From the IMG/VR virus record IMGVR_UViG_3300022700_000048, positions 1 through 64,000 of that record: a stretch of 64,000 nucleotides of DNA; one strand, given 5' to 3'. A model generated the notes under the pieces. That model was given only the letters and a program-made list of their open reading frames with translations, had not been told where the DNA came from and did not search any database. Shown in pieces: positions 17,641 through 27,153 of the stretch (positions are counted from its first letter, which is position 1; each line of letters opens with the position of its first letter). Position numbers and translations under genes: made by a program. This DNA comes from a virus.

Positions 17641-18084
17641 ATGGCTAAAAGTGAATTTATAAATAATCTAAAAAGAGCGGTTGAAGAAGGTGATTTTAAT
17701 TCAGATGCTGCAAAAAAAATAAATGAAATCGATAAGGAAGCTAATAATATCAAAAAAAATAAATCAAAAGATGATATTGAAAAATCGATTAATAATAGAA
17801 TTAAAGATTCTAATGCTAAAACAGTTGATAAAGATAAAATTGCTGAACTAAATTCTAAATATGAGAATGAAATGCAAAATAGAGCAAAAGAAGAAAAAAT
17901 TTATGCAACTATTGCAACTTTAGATAATTTAGAATATGCTATAGATAAGGCATTTGATGAATTAAAAAGTTTTATTATACAACAAAAAACAAAATATGAT
18001 TCAAATGATGAAAGTTGTAAAGAATTGTATGAAAAAATGGATAAATTAATAAATAAATATAATTTTAAATTTAAAGAAGAATAA
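17641..18084 (+). CDS. Helical protein, 147 aa
   Basis: Entirely charged helix-forming sequence with two long predicted coiled-coil stretches. No catalytic motif. It sits three bases before the next gene in the structural operon. Function unknown; chaperone or tape-measure-associated roles are possible but unproven. Confidence 0.6.
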   Translation: MAKSEFINNLKRAVEEGDFNSDAAKKINEIDKEANNIKKNKSKDDIEKSINNRIKDSNAKTVDKDKIAELNSKYENEMQNRAKEEKIYATIATLDNLEYAIDKAFDELKSFIIQQKTKYDSNDESCKELYEKMDKLINKYNFKFKEE

Positions 18085-18087
18085 TTT

Positions 18088-18537
18088 ATGGCGAATTACA
18101 GAGAATTATCACATGAAAATAAAGAATTATTTAATAATGTATTAGATACAACATCAATACCAACATGGGTTGATTTTGGTTTATTAGCAAATGATAAACA
18201 AAAAGAAATTTCTAAAATACAAAAAGCTAATGATGTTTATGAAATATTAACTGATGGGATAAATTTTGTTATTATAATTAATGAAGAAATTTTTGATCAA
18301 TTAGATGATGAACAACAAAAATTAGTTTTTCAAGAAGAATTAACTGGAATTGTATATGACAGTGAAAAAGATAAAATAATTTACAATAAACCAGATTTTA
18401 CAACATATAGTGATATATTAACTAAGTATGGTCATAGTGATATTATTACTTTAAAAGAAACAATTAAATCATTATATGATCAAAAAAAACAAAAAGAACA
18501 AGAAGAGAAAGAAGCAAAGAAAAAAAATAATCAATAG
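18088..18537 (+). CDS. Hypothetical protein, possibly a degenerate metallopeptidase-like fold
   Basis: 149 residues. The centre reads FVIIINEEIFDQLDDEQQKLVFQEELTG (split here by position: strand near residues 54-61, helix near 66-90). This is the layout of small phage metallopeptidase-like proteins in which a strand is followed by a helix bearing HExxH, but here the histidines are absent (QEELTG). The C-terminus is a charged tail. If related, it is inactive. A terminator follows. Confidence 0.55.
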   Translation: MANYRELSHENKELFNNVLDTTSIPTWVDFGLLANDKQKEISKIQKANDVYEILTDGINFVIIINEEIFDQLDDEQQKLVFQEELTGIVYDSEKDKIIYNKPDFTTYSDILTKYGHSDIITLKETIKSLYDQKKQKEQEEKEAKKKNNQ

Positions 18538-18554
18538 TTCATTCATACTAAAAG

Positions 18555-18594
18555 AATCCTCTCATTAATAATCAAACAATGAGGGGATTTTTTA
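18555..18594 (+). terminator. Rho-independent terminator
   Basis: AATCCTCTCATT pairs with AATGAGGGGATT (12 bp with one G-T pair) around an 11-base loop, followed by T-rich sequence. It ends the 14963-18537 operon. Confidence 0.85.
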
Positions 18595-18600
18595 TTATTA

Positions 18601-18610
18601 AGTATTTATA
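18601..18610 (+). promoter_or_regulatory. Putative late promoter motif AGTATTTATA
   Basis: Exact motif just after a terminator and 14 bases before the gp25-like start, a clear operon boundary. Confidence 0.65.
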
Positions 18611-18624
18611 AAAAATGTTGTTTA

Positions 18625-19005
18625 ATGAAAACTATTAATATAAAATTTCCATTAACGGATAATACTGAAAAGAATTCATATTATAAAATGAATCGTATTA
18701 CAAAAGATGCTTTCAGTTCTGATTTATTATTATTATTATTAACAGAAAAGGGTGAAAGATTTTATTATCCTAATTATGGAACTAATTTATTAAAATATAT
18801 TTTTGAACCAAATGATAATATATCAGCACAAGATATTGAACAACAAATAAAAAAGACAGTATCTTTATATATACCCAATTTAACAATAAAAAAAGTTGAA
18901 TTTAACAAACCTGAAGAGTCTGATATTCAATTAAATGTTAAAATAAAATTTATGTATAGTGAAGATACTTTTAGTGAAAACGGTGAATTAGATTTAAATT
19001 TTTAA
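18625..19005 (+). CDS. Baseplate wedge protein, T4 gp25-like
   Basis: 126 residues with the gp25/GPW signature: LLLLLLTEKGERFYYPNYGT followed by LLKYIFEPND near residues 33-60, the lysozyme-like fold used in contractile-tail baseplates. Length matches gp25 (132 aa). It joins the baseplate hub to the wedge by analogy with T4. The next gene is the gp6/J-like wedge protein, the usual neighbour. Confidence 0.9.
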   Translation: MKTINIKFPLTDNTEKNSYYKMNRITKDAFSSDLLLLLLTEKGERFYYPNYGTNLLKYIFEPNDNISAQDIEQQIKKTVSLYIPNLTIKKVEFNKPEESDIQLNVKIKFMYSEDTFSENGELDLNF

Positions 19006-19014
19006 TAAATATTT

Positions 19015-20868
19015 ATGGCAACAACAAATCCAGTTAAATACGGTAGTAGAACTTTTAGTGAAATTAAAGATGATTTAATAGCATTAATAAGACAACAATA
19101 TCCTGATGTTTTGGGTGATTTTACAGATTCAAGTGTTGGATCAATGTTAATTGATCTTAATGCTGGTGTAGCAAATAATTTATCGGTTAATACCGATAGA
19201 GCATTTCAGGAAACTCAATTAGAATATGCACAACAAAGAAATTCTATTTTAAACATTGCAAAAAACATGGGATTCAACATACCAGCAAGAAGACCATCAG
19301 TAACAGTTGTTGATTTTACTGTAACTGTTCCTGTAAATGGTGATAGACCTGATGCATCCTATTATCCAACTCTTCTACCCGGTGCGCAAGTAATTGGCGG
19401 TGGTAAAATATTTGAAACACAAGATATTATAGATTGGAATTCACGAATTAGTAATTTAGGTGACCCTAATCGCTCAATATTACCAAATTTAGATTCAAAT
19501 GGTATTATACAAAGTTATAATGTTACTAAAAGAGAAGTTGTTGTAAATGGTTCAACAAGTATATTTAAAAGAGCAATTACAGCAAGAGATGTGACACCAT
19601 TTTTTTCAATAACATTACCAGACCCAGATGTAATAGAAATTGAAAGTGTTATATTATTAGAAGGCACTAATTATAGTTCAAATCCAAGTGTATCTGAGTT
19701 TTATAATACTGAAAATAGATATTATGAAGTTGATTATTTGGCACAACAAAAAATATTTGTTGAAAACCCTAATAGTTCATTTAATACAAATGAAAATGAA
19801 GAAAATAATATTAAAGCAGCAAAATGGATTGATGTTACACAAAAATTTATTAAAGAATATACACCTAATGGATTTTGTAGATTAACATTTGGTTCTGGTG
19901 ATCCAATATCTGAACCATTTGAACAAGGTTTTTTAAAAGAAGGTGTAACAAATAGACAATTTTTAGATAATTTTTTAAAAAATACTTCATTAGGTAAAAT
20001 GTTAAAAGCAAATAGTACCTTATTTGTTAGATATAGAACTGGTGGGGGTAGTAATAGTAATTTAGGTGCAAACACACTAACAGAAATTGGTAATATTCAA
20101 TTAAATGTTGAGGGTTCAAGACAAGATTTTAATCAAGAAGTTCAACGTAGTTTAACAGTGAATAATCCAATACCAGCTATAGGTGGAAATGATGGGTTAA
20201 GTACTGAACAAATTAGACAATTAATTAAATATAATTATTCATCTCAAAATAGAGATGTTACAATAACCGATTATTTATTTCAGGTATATAAAATGCCGGG
20301 TAGATTTGGTTCACCATTTAAAGCAAATGCATATAAAGAAAACAATAAAATTGTTATTCCAATTTTAAGTATTGGTTCAGATGGTAAATTATCAAATCAA
20401 AGTAATAATTTATTAAAGGAAAATTTAACAGAATATTTAAGTGGATATAGAATGATTAATGATTTTATTGAAGTAAAAGATGGTAAAATTATTAATCTTG
20501 CTTTTGATATTGATTTATATGTTGAAAATATTTCAGATAATACAATTGCTAATAATATTATTGATACTGTAAGAGAATTTTTTAATATTAATAATTATGA
20601 AATGAATACTGATATTCATATAACTAAATTAGAAAATCAGTTATCACAAGTAAATGGTGTTATTAATGTTATTAACATTAAGGCATATAATAAGGTTGGC
20701 GGACAATATTCAAATAATGTTATATCTCAAGAAATATTAAATGTTAGTACTGGTGAAATTAATTTAATTAATAATACTGTATATTCAACAACAGATTCTA
20801 TGTTTGAAATAAAATATCCTGAAAAAGACATTAATGTCTTTTTAAGAAAAAGAGTTGGTAGTGTGTAA
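19015..20868 (+). CDS. Baseplate wedge protein, gp6 / baseplate J-like
   Basis: 617 residues. The N-terminus (YGSRTFSEIKDDLIALIRQ, then FTDSSVGSMLIDL and an alanine-rich helix) is typical of J-like baseplate wedges. The middle contains the long beta insert, and the C-terminal part has the repeated strand-helix units of J-like proteins (VINVINIKAY). In T4, gp6 forms the core of the wedge ring. The gp25-like gene immediately upstream supports the call. Its last base overlaps the next ATG. Confidence 0.88.
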   Translation: MATTNPVKYGSRTFSEIKDDLIALIRQQYPDVLGDFTDSSVGSMLIDLNAGVANNLSVNTDRAFQETQLEYAQQRNSILNIAKNMGFNIPARRPSVTVVDFTVTVPVNGDRPDASYYPTLLPGAQVIGGGKIFETQDIIDWNSRISNLGDPNRSILPNLDSNGIIQSYNVTKREVVVNGSTSIFKRAITARDVTPFFSITLPDPDVIEIESVILLEGTNYSSNPSVSEFYNTENRYYEVDYLAQQKIFVENPNSSFNTNENEENNIKAAKWIDVTQKFIKEYTPNGFCRLTFGSGDPISEPFEQGFLKEGVTNRQFLDNFLKNTSLGKMLKANSTLFVRYRTGGGSNSNLGANTLTEIGNIQLNVEGSRQDFNQEVQRSLTVNNPIPAIGGNDGLSTEQIRQLIKYNYSSQNRDVTITDYLFQVYKMPGRFGSPFKANAYKENNKIVIPILSIGSDGKLSNQSNNLLKENLTEYLSGYRMINDFIEVKDGKIINLAFDIDLYVENISDNTIANNIIDTVREFFNINNYEMNTDIHITKLENQLSQVNGVINVINIKAYNKVGGQYSNNVISQEILNVSTGEINLINNTVYSTTDSMFEIKYPEKDINVFLRKRVGSV

Positions 20869-21059
20869 TGGAAGTTATAAAAAAGACAATAAAACAAGCA
20901 GTAACAACAGGTACTACAAAAAATAGTACTGGTAATACTTTTATTATTATCCCTGATTTAAATGCAAACTATCATATGAAGGTATTATTAACTGCAAAAA
21001 AAATTGATTTAGGGTTTTTTGATGCATATGATGATAACATGAATTTTAATAATGAATAA
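20868..21059 (+). CDS. Small baseplate-operon protein, 63 aa
   Basis: Starts at the stop codon of the wedge gene (TAATG). The peptide has a Thr/Asn-rich N-terminus and an acidic end. No family. Packing makes it likely to be translated. Confidence 0.55.
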   Translation: MEVIKKTIKQAVTTGTTKNSTGNTFIIIPDLNANYHMKVLLTAKKIDLGFFDAYDDNMNFNNE

Positions 21060-21067
21060 TTTAAATT

Positions 21068-21523
21068 ATGGTAATAACAGGTGAATCAAAAAGTAGATTA
21101 TCAGAATTAAAAAAACATGCAGTATCTAATAATTTTTTTAATAGATATAAATTATCAAATGGTAGTAGTAATGATGGTGTAAATAAAAATAAATCAAATC
21201 TTTCATCATCACCCCAAAAAATTGTTTATTATTTAGGTGGTATAACATATACAGATTTATTATATGATGATGGTAGTCTTGTAACTAAATTTGAGTTTAT
21301 GGGGCAAGAATATAATTCACCTGATTTTATTAATAAACCTATAATAAAAGACCCAAATAAGGGTAATTTAATATCAAAACCAAAAATTAATGATGATGTA
21401 TTTATAATTAGACAAGAATTATCAGCATTTGATAAAAATTATAAATTAAAAGATATAAATAGTTTAATTGAATTAACCACATATGCAGGTGGGAAATTCT
21501 TTAACATAGTAAAAAATACGTAA
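21068..21523 (+). CDS. Hypothetical baseplate/tail protein, 151 aa
   Basis: A soluble protein with a Ser/Asn-rich linker (residues ~30-50) followed by a beta-rich part (KIVYYLGGITYTDLLYDDG). I do not recognise a family. It lies two bases before the next structural gene. Confidence 0.6.
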   Translation: MVITGESKSRLSELKKHAVSNNFFNRYKLSNGSSNDGVNKNKSNLSSSPQKIVYYLGGITYTDLLYDDGSLVTKFEFMGQEYNSPDFINKPIIKDPNKGNLISKPKINDDVFIIRQELSAFDKNYKLKDINSLIELTTYAGGKFFNIVKNT

Positions 21524-21525
21524 AA

Positions 21526-22428
21526 ATGGCAGTTGGCACATATGGTACAGTAAAATCTTCAGACGTTGCACTTACAGATATTGATATGTTTTATACATAT
21601 TCACCAGATAGAGAAACTATAAGTGATGAAGTATTTCGATTAGATGCAACACAATTATTATCATATAGTACGTTACCTGAAGATGACCAAATTGAAGGTA
21701 ATGAAAATATATTAGAGGGTTTATATAATCTAACATTACCTGCAAATATATTTAATCAAATTGGGATATATACAATTTATTTAAGACCCAAAGTTGAAGT
21801 AACAACAATAATAGATTGTAGTGTATTATCATCATTACCAACAGTTAAAGGTATTGTTTTAGAAGCTAATTCATTACCCGAAAAATTAAGAGCAAATAAT
21901 GCTATGCAAGGTTATAAAATTGAATATATTGATGATAATGGTACTAAAATAAGAAATGTAACTAGATATGTAGTAACATCAAATAAAGTAGTTCCTGTTG
22001 CTCAAAATGTTGGTACAACATCACAAAGAGCAATTAGATATCGTTTTGATGATTCTGGAACATTGATATTTCTTCAACTTACACCAAGTAGTTCGTCAGA
22101 TTTAAAACCTAATGTGAAACCATTTATTGGTAATGCTGGTCAAACAATTTTAATATCCAACACTTATTTTAATCCAATTATGATTGAAGTTGATTTAGTT
22201 GAAAATACTATAGAATCGTTAACTAATTATATTGCTGGTGAACAAATTAAAGATGTAGATAATGGTATATTAACTTATTATGATAAAGATAGAAATATTA
22301 TTAAACAATTTGATTTATATGAAGTTAAAGATGACGTAACGAATGTATCATTATATGATGTTAAAGAAGAAAGAGATAATATTGATGAATCTCAAAATTT
22401 TGATAATATAACAGAAGATATACAATAA
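21526..22428 (+). CDS. Hypothetical tail/baseplate structural protein, 300 aa
   Basis: Beta-rich throughout with a C-terminal acidic tail. The repeated strand-turn composition and the absence of catalytic residues fit a structural protein. Gene order after gp25-like and gp6-like suggests a wedge or tail-tube-terminator protein, but no specific T4 counterpart can be named. A strong terminator follows. Confidence 0.6.
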   Translation: MAVGTYGTVKSSDVALTDIDMFYTYSPDRETISDEVFRLDATQLLSYSTLPEDDQIEGNENILEGLYNLTLPANIFNQIGIYTIYLRPKVEVTTIIDCSVLSSLPTVKGIVLEANSLPEKLRANNAMQGYKIEYIDDNGTKIRNVTRYVVTSNKVVPVAQNVGTTSQRAIRYRFDDSGTLIFLQLTPSSSSDLKPNVKPFIGNAGQTILISNTYFNPIMIEVDLVENTIESLTNYIAGEQIKDVDNGILTYYDKDRNIIKQFDLYEVKDDVTNVSLYDVKEERDNIDESQNFDNITEDIQ

Positions 22429-22454
22429 ATAAAAAATTTATAATTTTTTATAAA

Positions 22455-22481
22455 AAAATCCCGATAAATTATCGGGATTTT
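22455..22481 (+). terminator. Rho-independent terminator
   Basis: AAAATCCCGAT and ATCGGGATTTT form a perfect 11 bp stem around a five-base loop. It separates the baseplate operon from the large tail gene. Confidence 0.9.
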
Positions 22482-22490
22482 GTGTTTATA

Positions 22491-22500
22491 TGTATTTATA
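22491..22500 (+). promoter_or_regulatory. Putative late promoter motif TGTATTTATA
   Basis: Recurrent motif ten bases after a terminator and 16 bases before the GTG start at 22517; this spacing supports the GTG as start. Confidence 0.65.
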
Positions 22501-22516
22501 TTAAAATAAAAAGATT

Positions 22517-25500
22517 GTGGCAAAAGTTAAAGTAATAAACAATAAACTTGATCAAAATTTAAATGGTGCTAATTTTGATAATACGGTATCTCAAACATTA
22601 TTTAAATTTGGTAATTTTAAAGTAACATCTAATTTTGATGGTAGAAAATTAATTAATTATAAAAATGAATTAAGCACATTTGTAAGAGCAATTAATTTAG
22701 AAAATTTACCATTAACAGAAACAGAATCTAAACAAACAGTAAAAAATACCAATAATGTTGTTTTAAATTTAGATAGATCAAATTTGAATACTTTCACTAA
22801 ATTTGGATCAGCATATGAATTTATTAGAGTATCAATTGAAAACATTATTGTAAATTATCCCGGAAGTTTATATGTTAATTCACAAATTGAAAGAGGTGGG
22901 AAACACACTTTTTATGATTTTACATATGATCCCATAAAAAATATTTCAAAATTTAAAATACCTTCAAATTCTACTGTTAATAAATTTGGGTTGGTTTTTA
23001 ATCGTGGAAATGATAGTGAACCAAATAATAATAAATTAAAAAATTTAAATAAATCATTTTATGATTATGTTATTTGGTCAACAAGATATTCTAGTGATAA
23101 TAGTCACACTATTATTGGGTTTACTGGTGATACTGAATCACATGAATATCTTAGTGTAGAGTGTATTGGTAATCCATTTCCATTTTTAAGTGGTGGTAGT
23201 AATACTGCTAAATTTAGTTTTCATATAAAACCTAATACAAGAATTTTTGATGATTTTAGAATATCATTAAATGATTATGAAAGATATATTGTATCTACTA
23301 GATCAAACACTGATGCATTTCAATTTATAATGAAAGAACCTAAATTATTGGATGATGGTACTATCAATTATACTGATAGAATTATTAAATGGAGAACAAT
23401 TGACGGATATAATATTGAAATTGATACACCAAGTTATGGAAATTTTTTAGAAATTGTATTAAGTGTTGCTGATAAATACGATCAAATAAAGAGTGATTTA
23501 ATTGCTAGATTTTTAACACCAACATCATTACAAACATATGATTTAACTGATAATAAGAAAACTAGTAAATTATTAAGAATTTATGGTGCTGAGTTTGATC
23601 AAATAAAACAATTCATTGATTCATTAGTTTATATTAATCGTGTAACATATGATAAAAAAAGAAATATACCTGATCAAATTGTTAGTAATTTAGCAAGAAC
23701 ATTTGGATGGGATTATTTTCAATTAGTGAAAGAAGAAGAATTAATTGAAAGATTATTTGATTTTCAAGAAGCTGAGAGAGATTTAAATAAAGACTTAATA
23801 CCTGCAGAGGTTGATATTGAATTATGGAGAAGAATATTAATTAACACAAATTATTTTTGGAAATCAAAAGGAACTCGTGATGCAATAAAGTCAATATTTT
23901 TAATGATTGGTATTCCTGAACCATTTATTAATATTACAGAACATGTCTATACTGTCGATGGTAGAATTGATCCACGTGAAGTTCCATTATCATTAAATGA
24001 TTTACCCTCAATATCGTTACCATATAATAATAATGGTTATCCAATAGCACCTAAAGAAACATCAGATTTTTATTTTCAAATTTCTGGAAATAGTGATGGT
24101 GGTCAAACATATATGAATAACTTTCGTAATGTTGGTTTTGATTTGAATTATCAGGTTGATAATAAGAAATCGTGGATTCAAACAGAAGCAACATATAGAA
24201 AACACTATTCATCACCAGATTATTATCAATTAGATAGTCAATTAGTTCTTAATACAAAAGAAGTTGATATTGCTCTTGATATAACAAGAGGTGTTGAATA
24301 TAGTGTTTATAAGTACATTAAAGAACAGGATTTTCCTGCAAATTCAACAGCATATACAATGCCATATTCATATGTTAACTTATCTTTAGGTGTTCCACAA
24401 GGTGGTACACAAACATTTACATTACCATCTAATATGATGCCATCTGAAGGTGATATTGAAGTTCGATATAATGGTATTCTTTTAAATTCAGATAAAGTTT
24501 ATTCAGGTGGAACAACAACAATTGGCAATAGTGAAAATGATTATATTATTAGTGGTGATACACTAATATTAAATGAACCAGCAAATAAATCTAATAATAA
24601 TAGAGATGTTGTTCAAGTTACATATATTTATAGTGGTCAAACATCTAATCCAATAACAGGATTAACAGCTAATTATATTGTTTCAAGAGTTGTCCCCCAA
24701 TACCCATATACAAAAATTACATTACCTGAAATTCCTTCGGGTGATATACAATTAACAATTAATGGTATTGCTGCAACAAAAGGTACACCACAATTTCAAG
24801 CTGATTATTCAATAAATCCAAATAATCCACAAGAAATAATAATACAAAATTCAACATTAATATCATATTTTTCACAAAACCCATATACACAAATAGCAAT
24901 GGTTCATGTAAACCAACCAGATGCATTAGAAGCTAAAAATGAAATAATTAGAGTTGATAGTCTTCAAAGTGGTAAAATTTATTATAAAGCATCAGCAAAT
25001 AAAACTGTTCTACGTTTAAATTATAAAATTATTAATGTAAAAAATGTAAAAATATTAGTTAATGGAATTGCACTTGAACCTAATAATGATTATAAAATCA
25101 ATCCAAATAATGATTATGAATTATATCTTCCTGCGGGTATTAATTTAGGTGATATAATTAGCGCATATTATCTTATTGGGGGTGATATAGTACAAACACC
25201 AGTAATTGATGATGAATTTGGTCTTGGTGATATTTCAGAAATGTCATTTTTAGAATTTTTAGATTTAATGAAAAAAAGAACAATTAATGCAACAAATAGA
25301 AAAATAATAACAGATTTTAAGGGTGGGTGGTATCCAACATTATTAAATATTTATACAACATATTTACATAGAGCAAATTTAAATAATGAAGATCAATTAA
25401 AATCAAATGGGTATACATTTGAAAATTTATATCCCTTTTTAAACAAATATAATGCTTTCTTTCAAAAATTTGTTGATCAATTATTGTCATCAACAATAAT

Positions 25501-26236
25501 ACAGGATAAAGGTGGGTTATTAATTAGAAATACAATATTCACTAAACAAAAATATGCATATAAAAGAGGTGTTAGCTTTGATTTTGGTGGCGGTATTTCA
25601 AAATCTTTAAATTATTTTGGTAGTGATGATGCAACATATTTAAAAAGACCACTACAACAAGTAGCTGAATGGACTGATGATGTAATTTGTACACCTGATT
25701 TATGCGATGATTTTGAGGTTAAAAATGTCCAAGTCATTTATCCAACTGTTACTACTACAACAACAGCAGCACCATATGATTCAATATTAAATATTGTTGA
25801 ACAATCATCTTCATATACTCCAATAACAAATGGTTATGAATCACAAGTAGTATATGGATTAGAATTTTCACCATCAATATTACCAGATTATACTGTTAAT
25901 CTTAATTTAGATTTTGATTATATTTTAAATAATTCCAGTGGTGCAACAGATCAATTGACAATTCTTGAAGTTCAAGTTAAAATAAATAATAATATTGTTT
26001 ATAACATATCAAAATATAACAATAATATAGAAAATCAAATATCAACTGGTACAACATTAATATCTATAGGTGCTGGAGATAATGTTACAATAATATTATA
26101 TAATAGTGCACAAGAAAGTTCAAGTAATGAAATAATATCAGAAACTATTATGACACCAAATGTGGAAGATGTGTTACCAAATGGAGAAATAGGTGTTATC
26201 ATACCATCAATAATAAGAAATAAAGTAAATACATAA
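22517..26236 (+). CDS. Giant baseplate/tail protein, 1239 aa
   Basis: Starts with GTG at the standard distance from a late motif. Residues about 300-480 (ISDLIARFLTP-type region through FWKSKGTRDAIKSIF) resemble tail protein I/gp7-type baseplate parts that anchor fibres. The middle contains repeated beta domains with the recurring pattern IxVxxNGIxL (around 660, 780 and 860), and residues near 1075-1085 form a threonine run with AAP, a linker also seen in two fibre genes downstream. The last 150 residues form another beta domain. Likely a structural hub that joins baseplate and fibres. Confidence 0.7.
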   Translation: MAKVKVINNKLDQNLNGANFDNTVSQTLFKFGNFKVTSNFDGRKLINYKNELSTFVRAINLENLPLTETESKQTVKNTNNVVLNLDRSNLNTFTKFGSAYEFIRVSIENIIVNYPGSLYVNSQIERGGKHTFYDFTYDPIKNISKFKIPSNSTVNKFGLVFNRGNDSEPNNNKLKNLNKSFYDYVIWSTRYSSDNSHTIIGFTGDTESHEYLSVECIGNPFPFLSGGSNTAKFSFHIKPNTRIFDDFRISLNDYERYIVSTRSNTDAFQFIMKEPKLLDDGTINYTDRIIKWRTIDGYNIEIDTPSYGNFLEIVLSVADKYDQIKSDLIARFLTPTSLQTYDLTDNKKTSKLLRIYGAEFDQIKQFIDSLVYINRVTYDKKRNIPDQIVSNLARTFGWDYFQLVKEEELIERLFDFQEAERDLNKDLIPAEVDIELWRRILINTNYFWKSKGTRDAIKSIFLMIGIPEPFINITEHVYTVDGRIDPREVPLSLNDLPSISLPYNNNGYPIAPKETSDFYFQISGNSDGGQTYMNNFRNVGFDLNYQVDNKKSWIQTEATYRKHYSSPDYYQLDSQLVLNTKEVDIALDITRGVEYSVYKYIKEQDFPANSTAYTMPYSYVNLSLGVPQGGTQTFTLPSNMMPSEGDIEVRYNGILLNSDKVYSGGTTTIGNSENDYIISGDTLILNEPANKSNNNRDVVQVTYIYSGQTSNPITGLTANYIVSRVVPQYPYTKITLPEIPSGDIQLTINGIAATKGTPQFQADYSINPNNPQEIIIQNSTLISYFSQNPYTQIAMVHVNQPDALEAKNEIIRVDSLQSGKIYYKASANKTVLRLNYKIINVKNVKILVNGIALEPNNDYKINPNNDYELYLPAGINLGDIISAYYLIGGDIVQTPVIDDEFGLGDISEMSFLEFLDLMKKRTINATNRKIITDFKGGWYPTLLNIYTTYLHRANLNNEDQLKSNGYTFENLYPFLNKYNAFFQKFVDQLLSSTIIQDKGGLLIRNTIFTKQKYAYKRGVSFDFGGGISKSLNYFGSDDATYLKRPLQQVAEWTDDVICTPDLCDDFEVKNVQVIYPTVTTTTTAAPYDSILNIVEQSSSYTPITNGYESQVVYGLEFSPSILPDYTVNLNLDFDYILNNSSGATDQLTILEVQVKINNNIVYNISKYNNNIENQISTGTTLISIGAGDNVTIILYNSAQESSSNEIISETIMTPNVEDVLPNGEIGVIIPSIIRNKVNT

Positions 26237-26238
26237 TA

Positions 26239-27153
26239 ATGAAACTATTAATAGCATTACCGGAGCATAATTATTTTTTATGGCAAATGTTGGTTCAAAT
26301 TAACAATTTGAAAAAATTTGGATATGATAAAGATACTATTTATGTTATTGGTAGACAAGATATTAAGCGTAATGAAAATTTAGATAATATAATAAAACAC
26401 ACAAAAACAAATTGTAGTTTTTATACATATAATGATGATAGAAATGATTATACATATTCATCTTCTTTAAGACCACATATTCTTCATAAATTATTTTTAG
26501 ATTACCCCGAATTTAAAAATGAATCGTTTTTTTATATAGACCCTGATGTTATTTTTACAAAAAAAATAAGATTTAATGATATTGAAAAAAATGATATATG
26601 GTATTTAAGTGATACACGTTCATATATTGGTTCATCATATATAAAAAGTAAAAGTAATGAATTATTTAATAAAATGTGTGATGTTGTTGGTATTGATCCT
26701 CAAATTGTTGAAGATAATGATAAAAATGCTGGTGGTGCACAATATTTTATGAAAAATTTAACACCATCTTTTTGGAAAAAAGTTGAAAACGATAGTATAA
26801 ATTTATATAAATTAATGATTAATACACAAAATAAATACACTCCCGAAGCACCGATTCAGGCTTGGACTGCTGATATGTGGGCGGTATTATGGAATGCTTG
26901 GTTAATGAAATATGAAACAAAAATTGTAAAAAGACTAAATTTTTCATGGGCAACCGATCCCATTTCAAAATGGGATAAGTGTAGCATTTATCATAATGCT
27001 GGTGCTGTTGGTGATAATAATTTTTTTAAAAAAACTGATTATCAAAAATCACCTTTTAATGAAAAATTAAAATGTTCATCAAAATATTGCTCATTTAATT
27101 ATGTTAAAGAAATTAAAGAAACTAAAAAAAATTATAAAAATATTTTATTCTAA
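26239..27153 (+). CDS. Glycosyltransferase, GT-A-like
   Basis: 304 residues. The N-terminus MKLLIALPEHNYF, the loop around SSSLRPHILHKLF and the DxD motif in FYIDPDVIFT (near residues 95-104) give a GT-A fold. Later segments AGGAQYFMK and the Trp-rich PIQAWTADMWA resemble peptidyl glycosyltransferases that act on serine or hydroxyproline. Located between a giant tail gene and a cysteine-rich fibre gene, it may add sugars to Ser/Thr-rich tail proteins. The last base overlaps the next start. Confidence 0.75.
   Translation: MKLLIALPEHNYFLWQMLVQINNLKKFGYDKDTIYVIGRQDIKRNENLDNIIKHTKTNCSFYTYNDDRNDYTYSSSLRPHILHKLFLDYPEFKNESFFYIDPDVIFTKKIRFNDIEKNDIWYLSDTRSYIGSSYIKSKSNELFNKMCDVVGIDPQIVEDNDKNAGGAQYFMKNLTPSFWKKVENDSINLYKLMINTQNKYTPEAPIQAWTADMWAVLWNAWLMKYETKIVKRLNFSWATDPISKWDKCSIYHNAGAVGDNNFFKKTDYQKSPFNEKLKCSSKYCSFNYVKEIKETKKNYKNILF

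Noticed and set aside
18088-18537. Active metallopeptidase
   Set aside because: The HExxH histidines are absent, so only a distant or inactive relation can be proposed.
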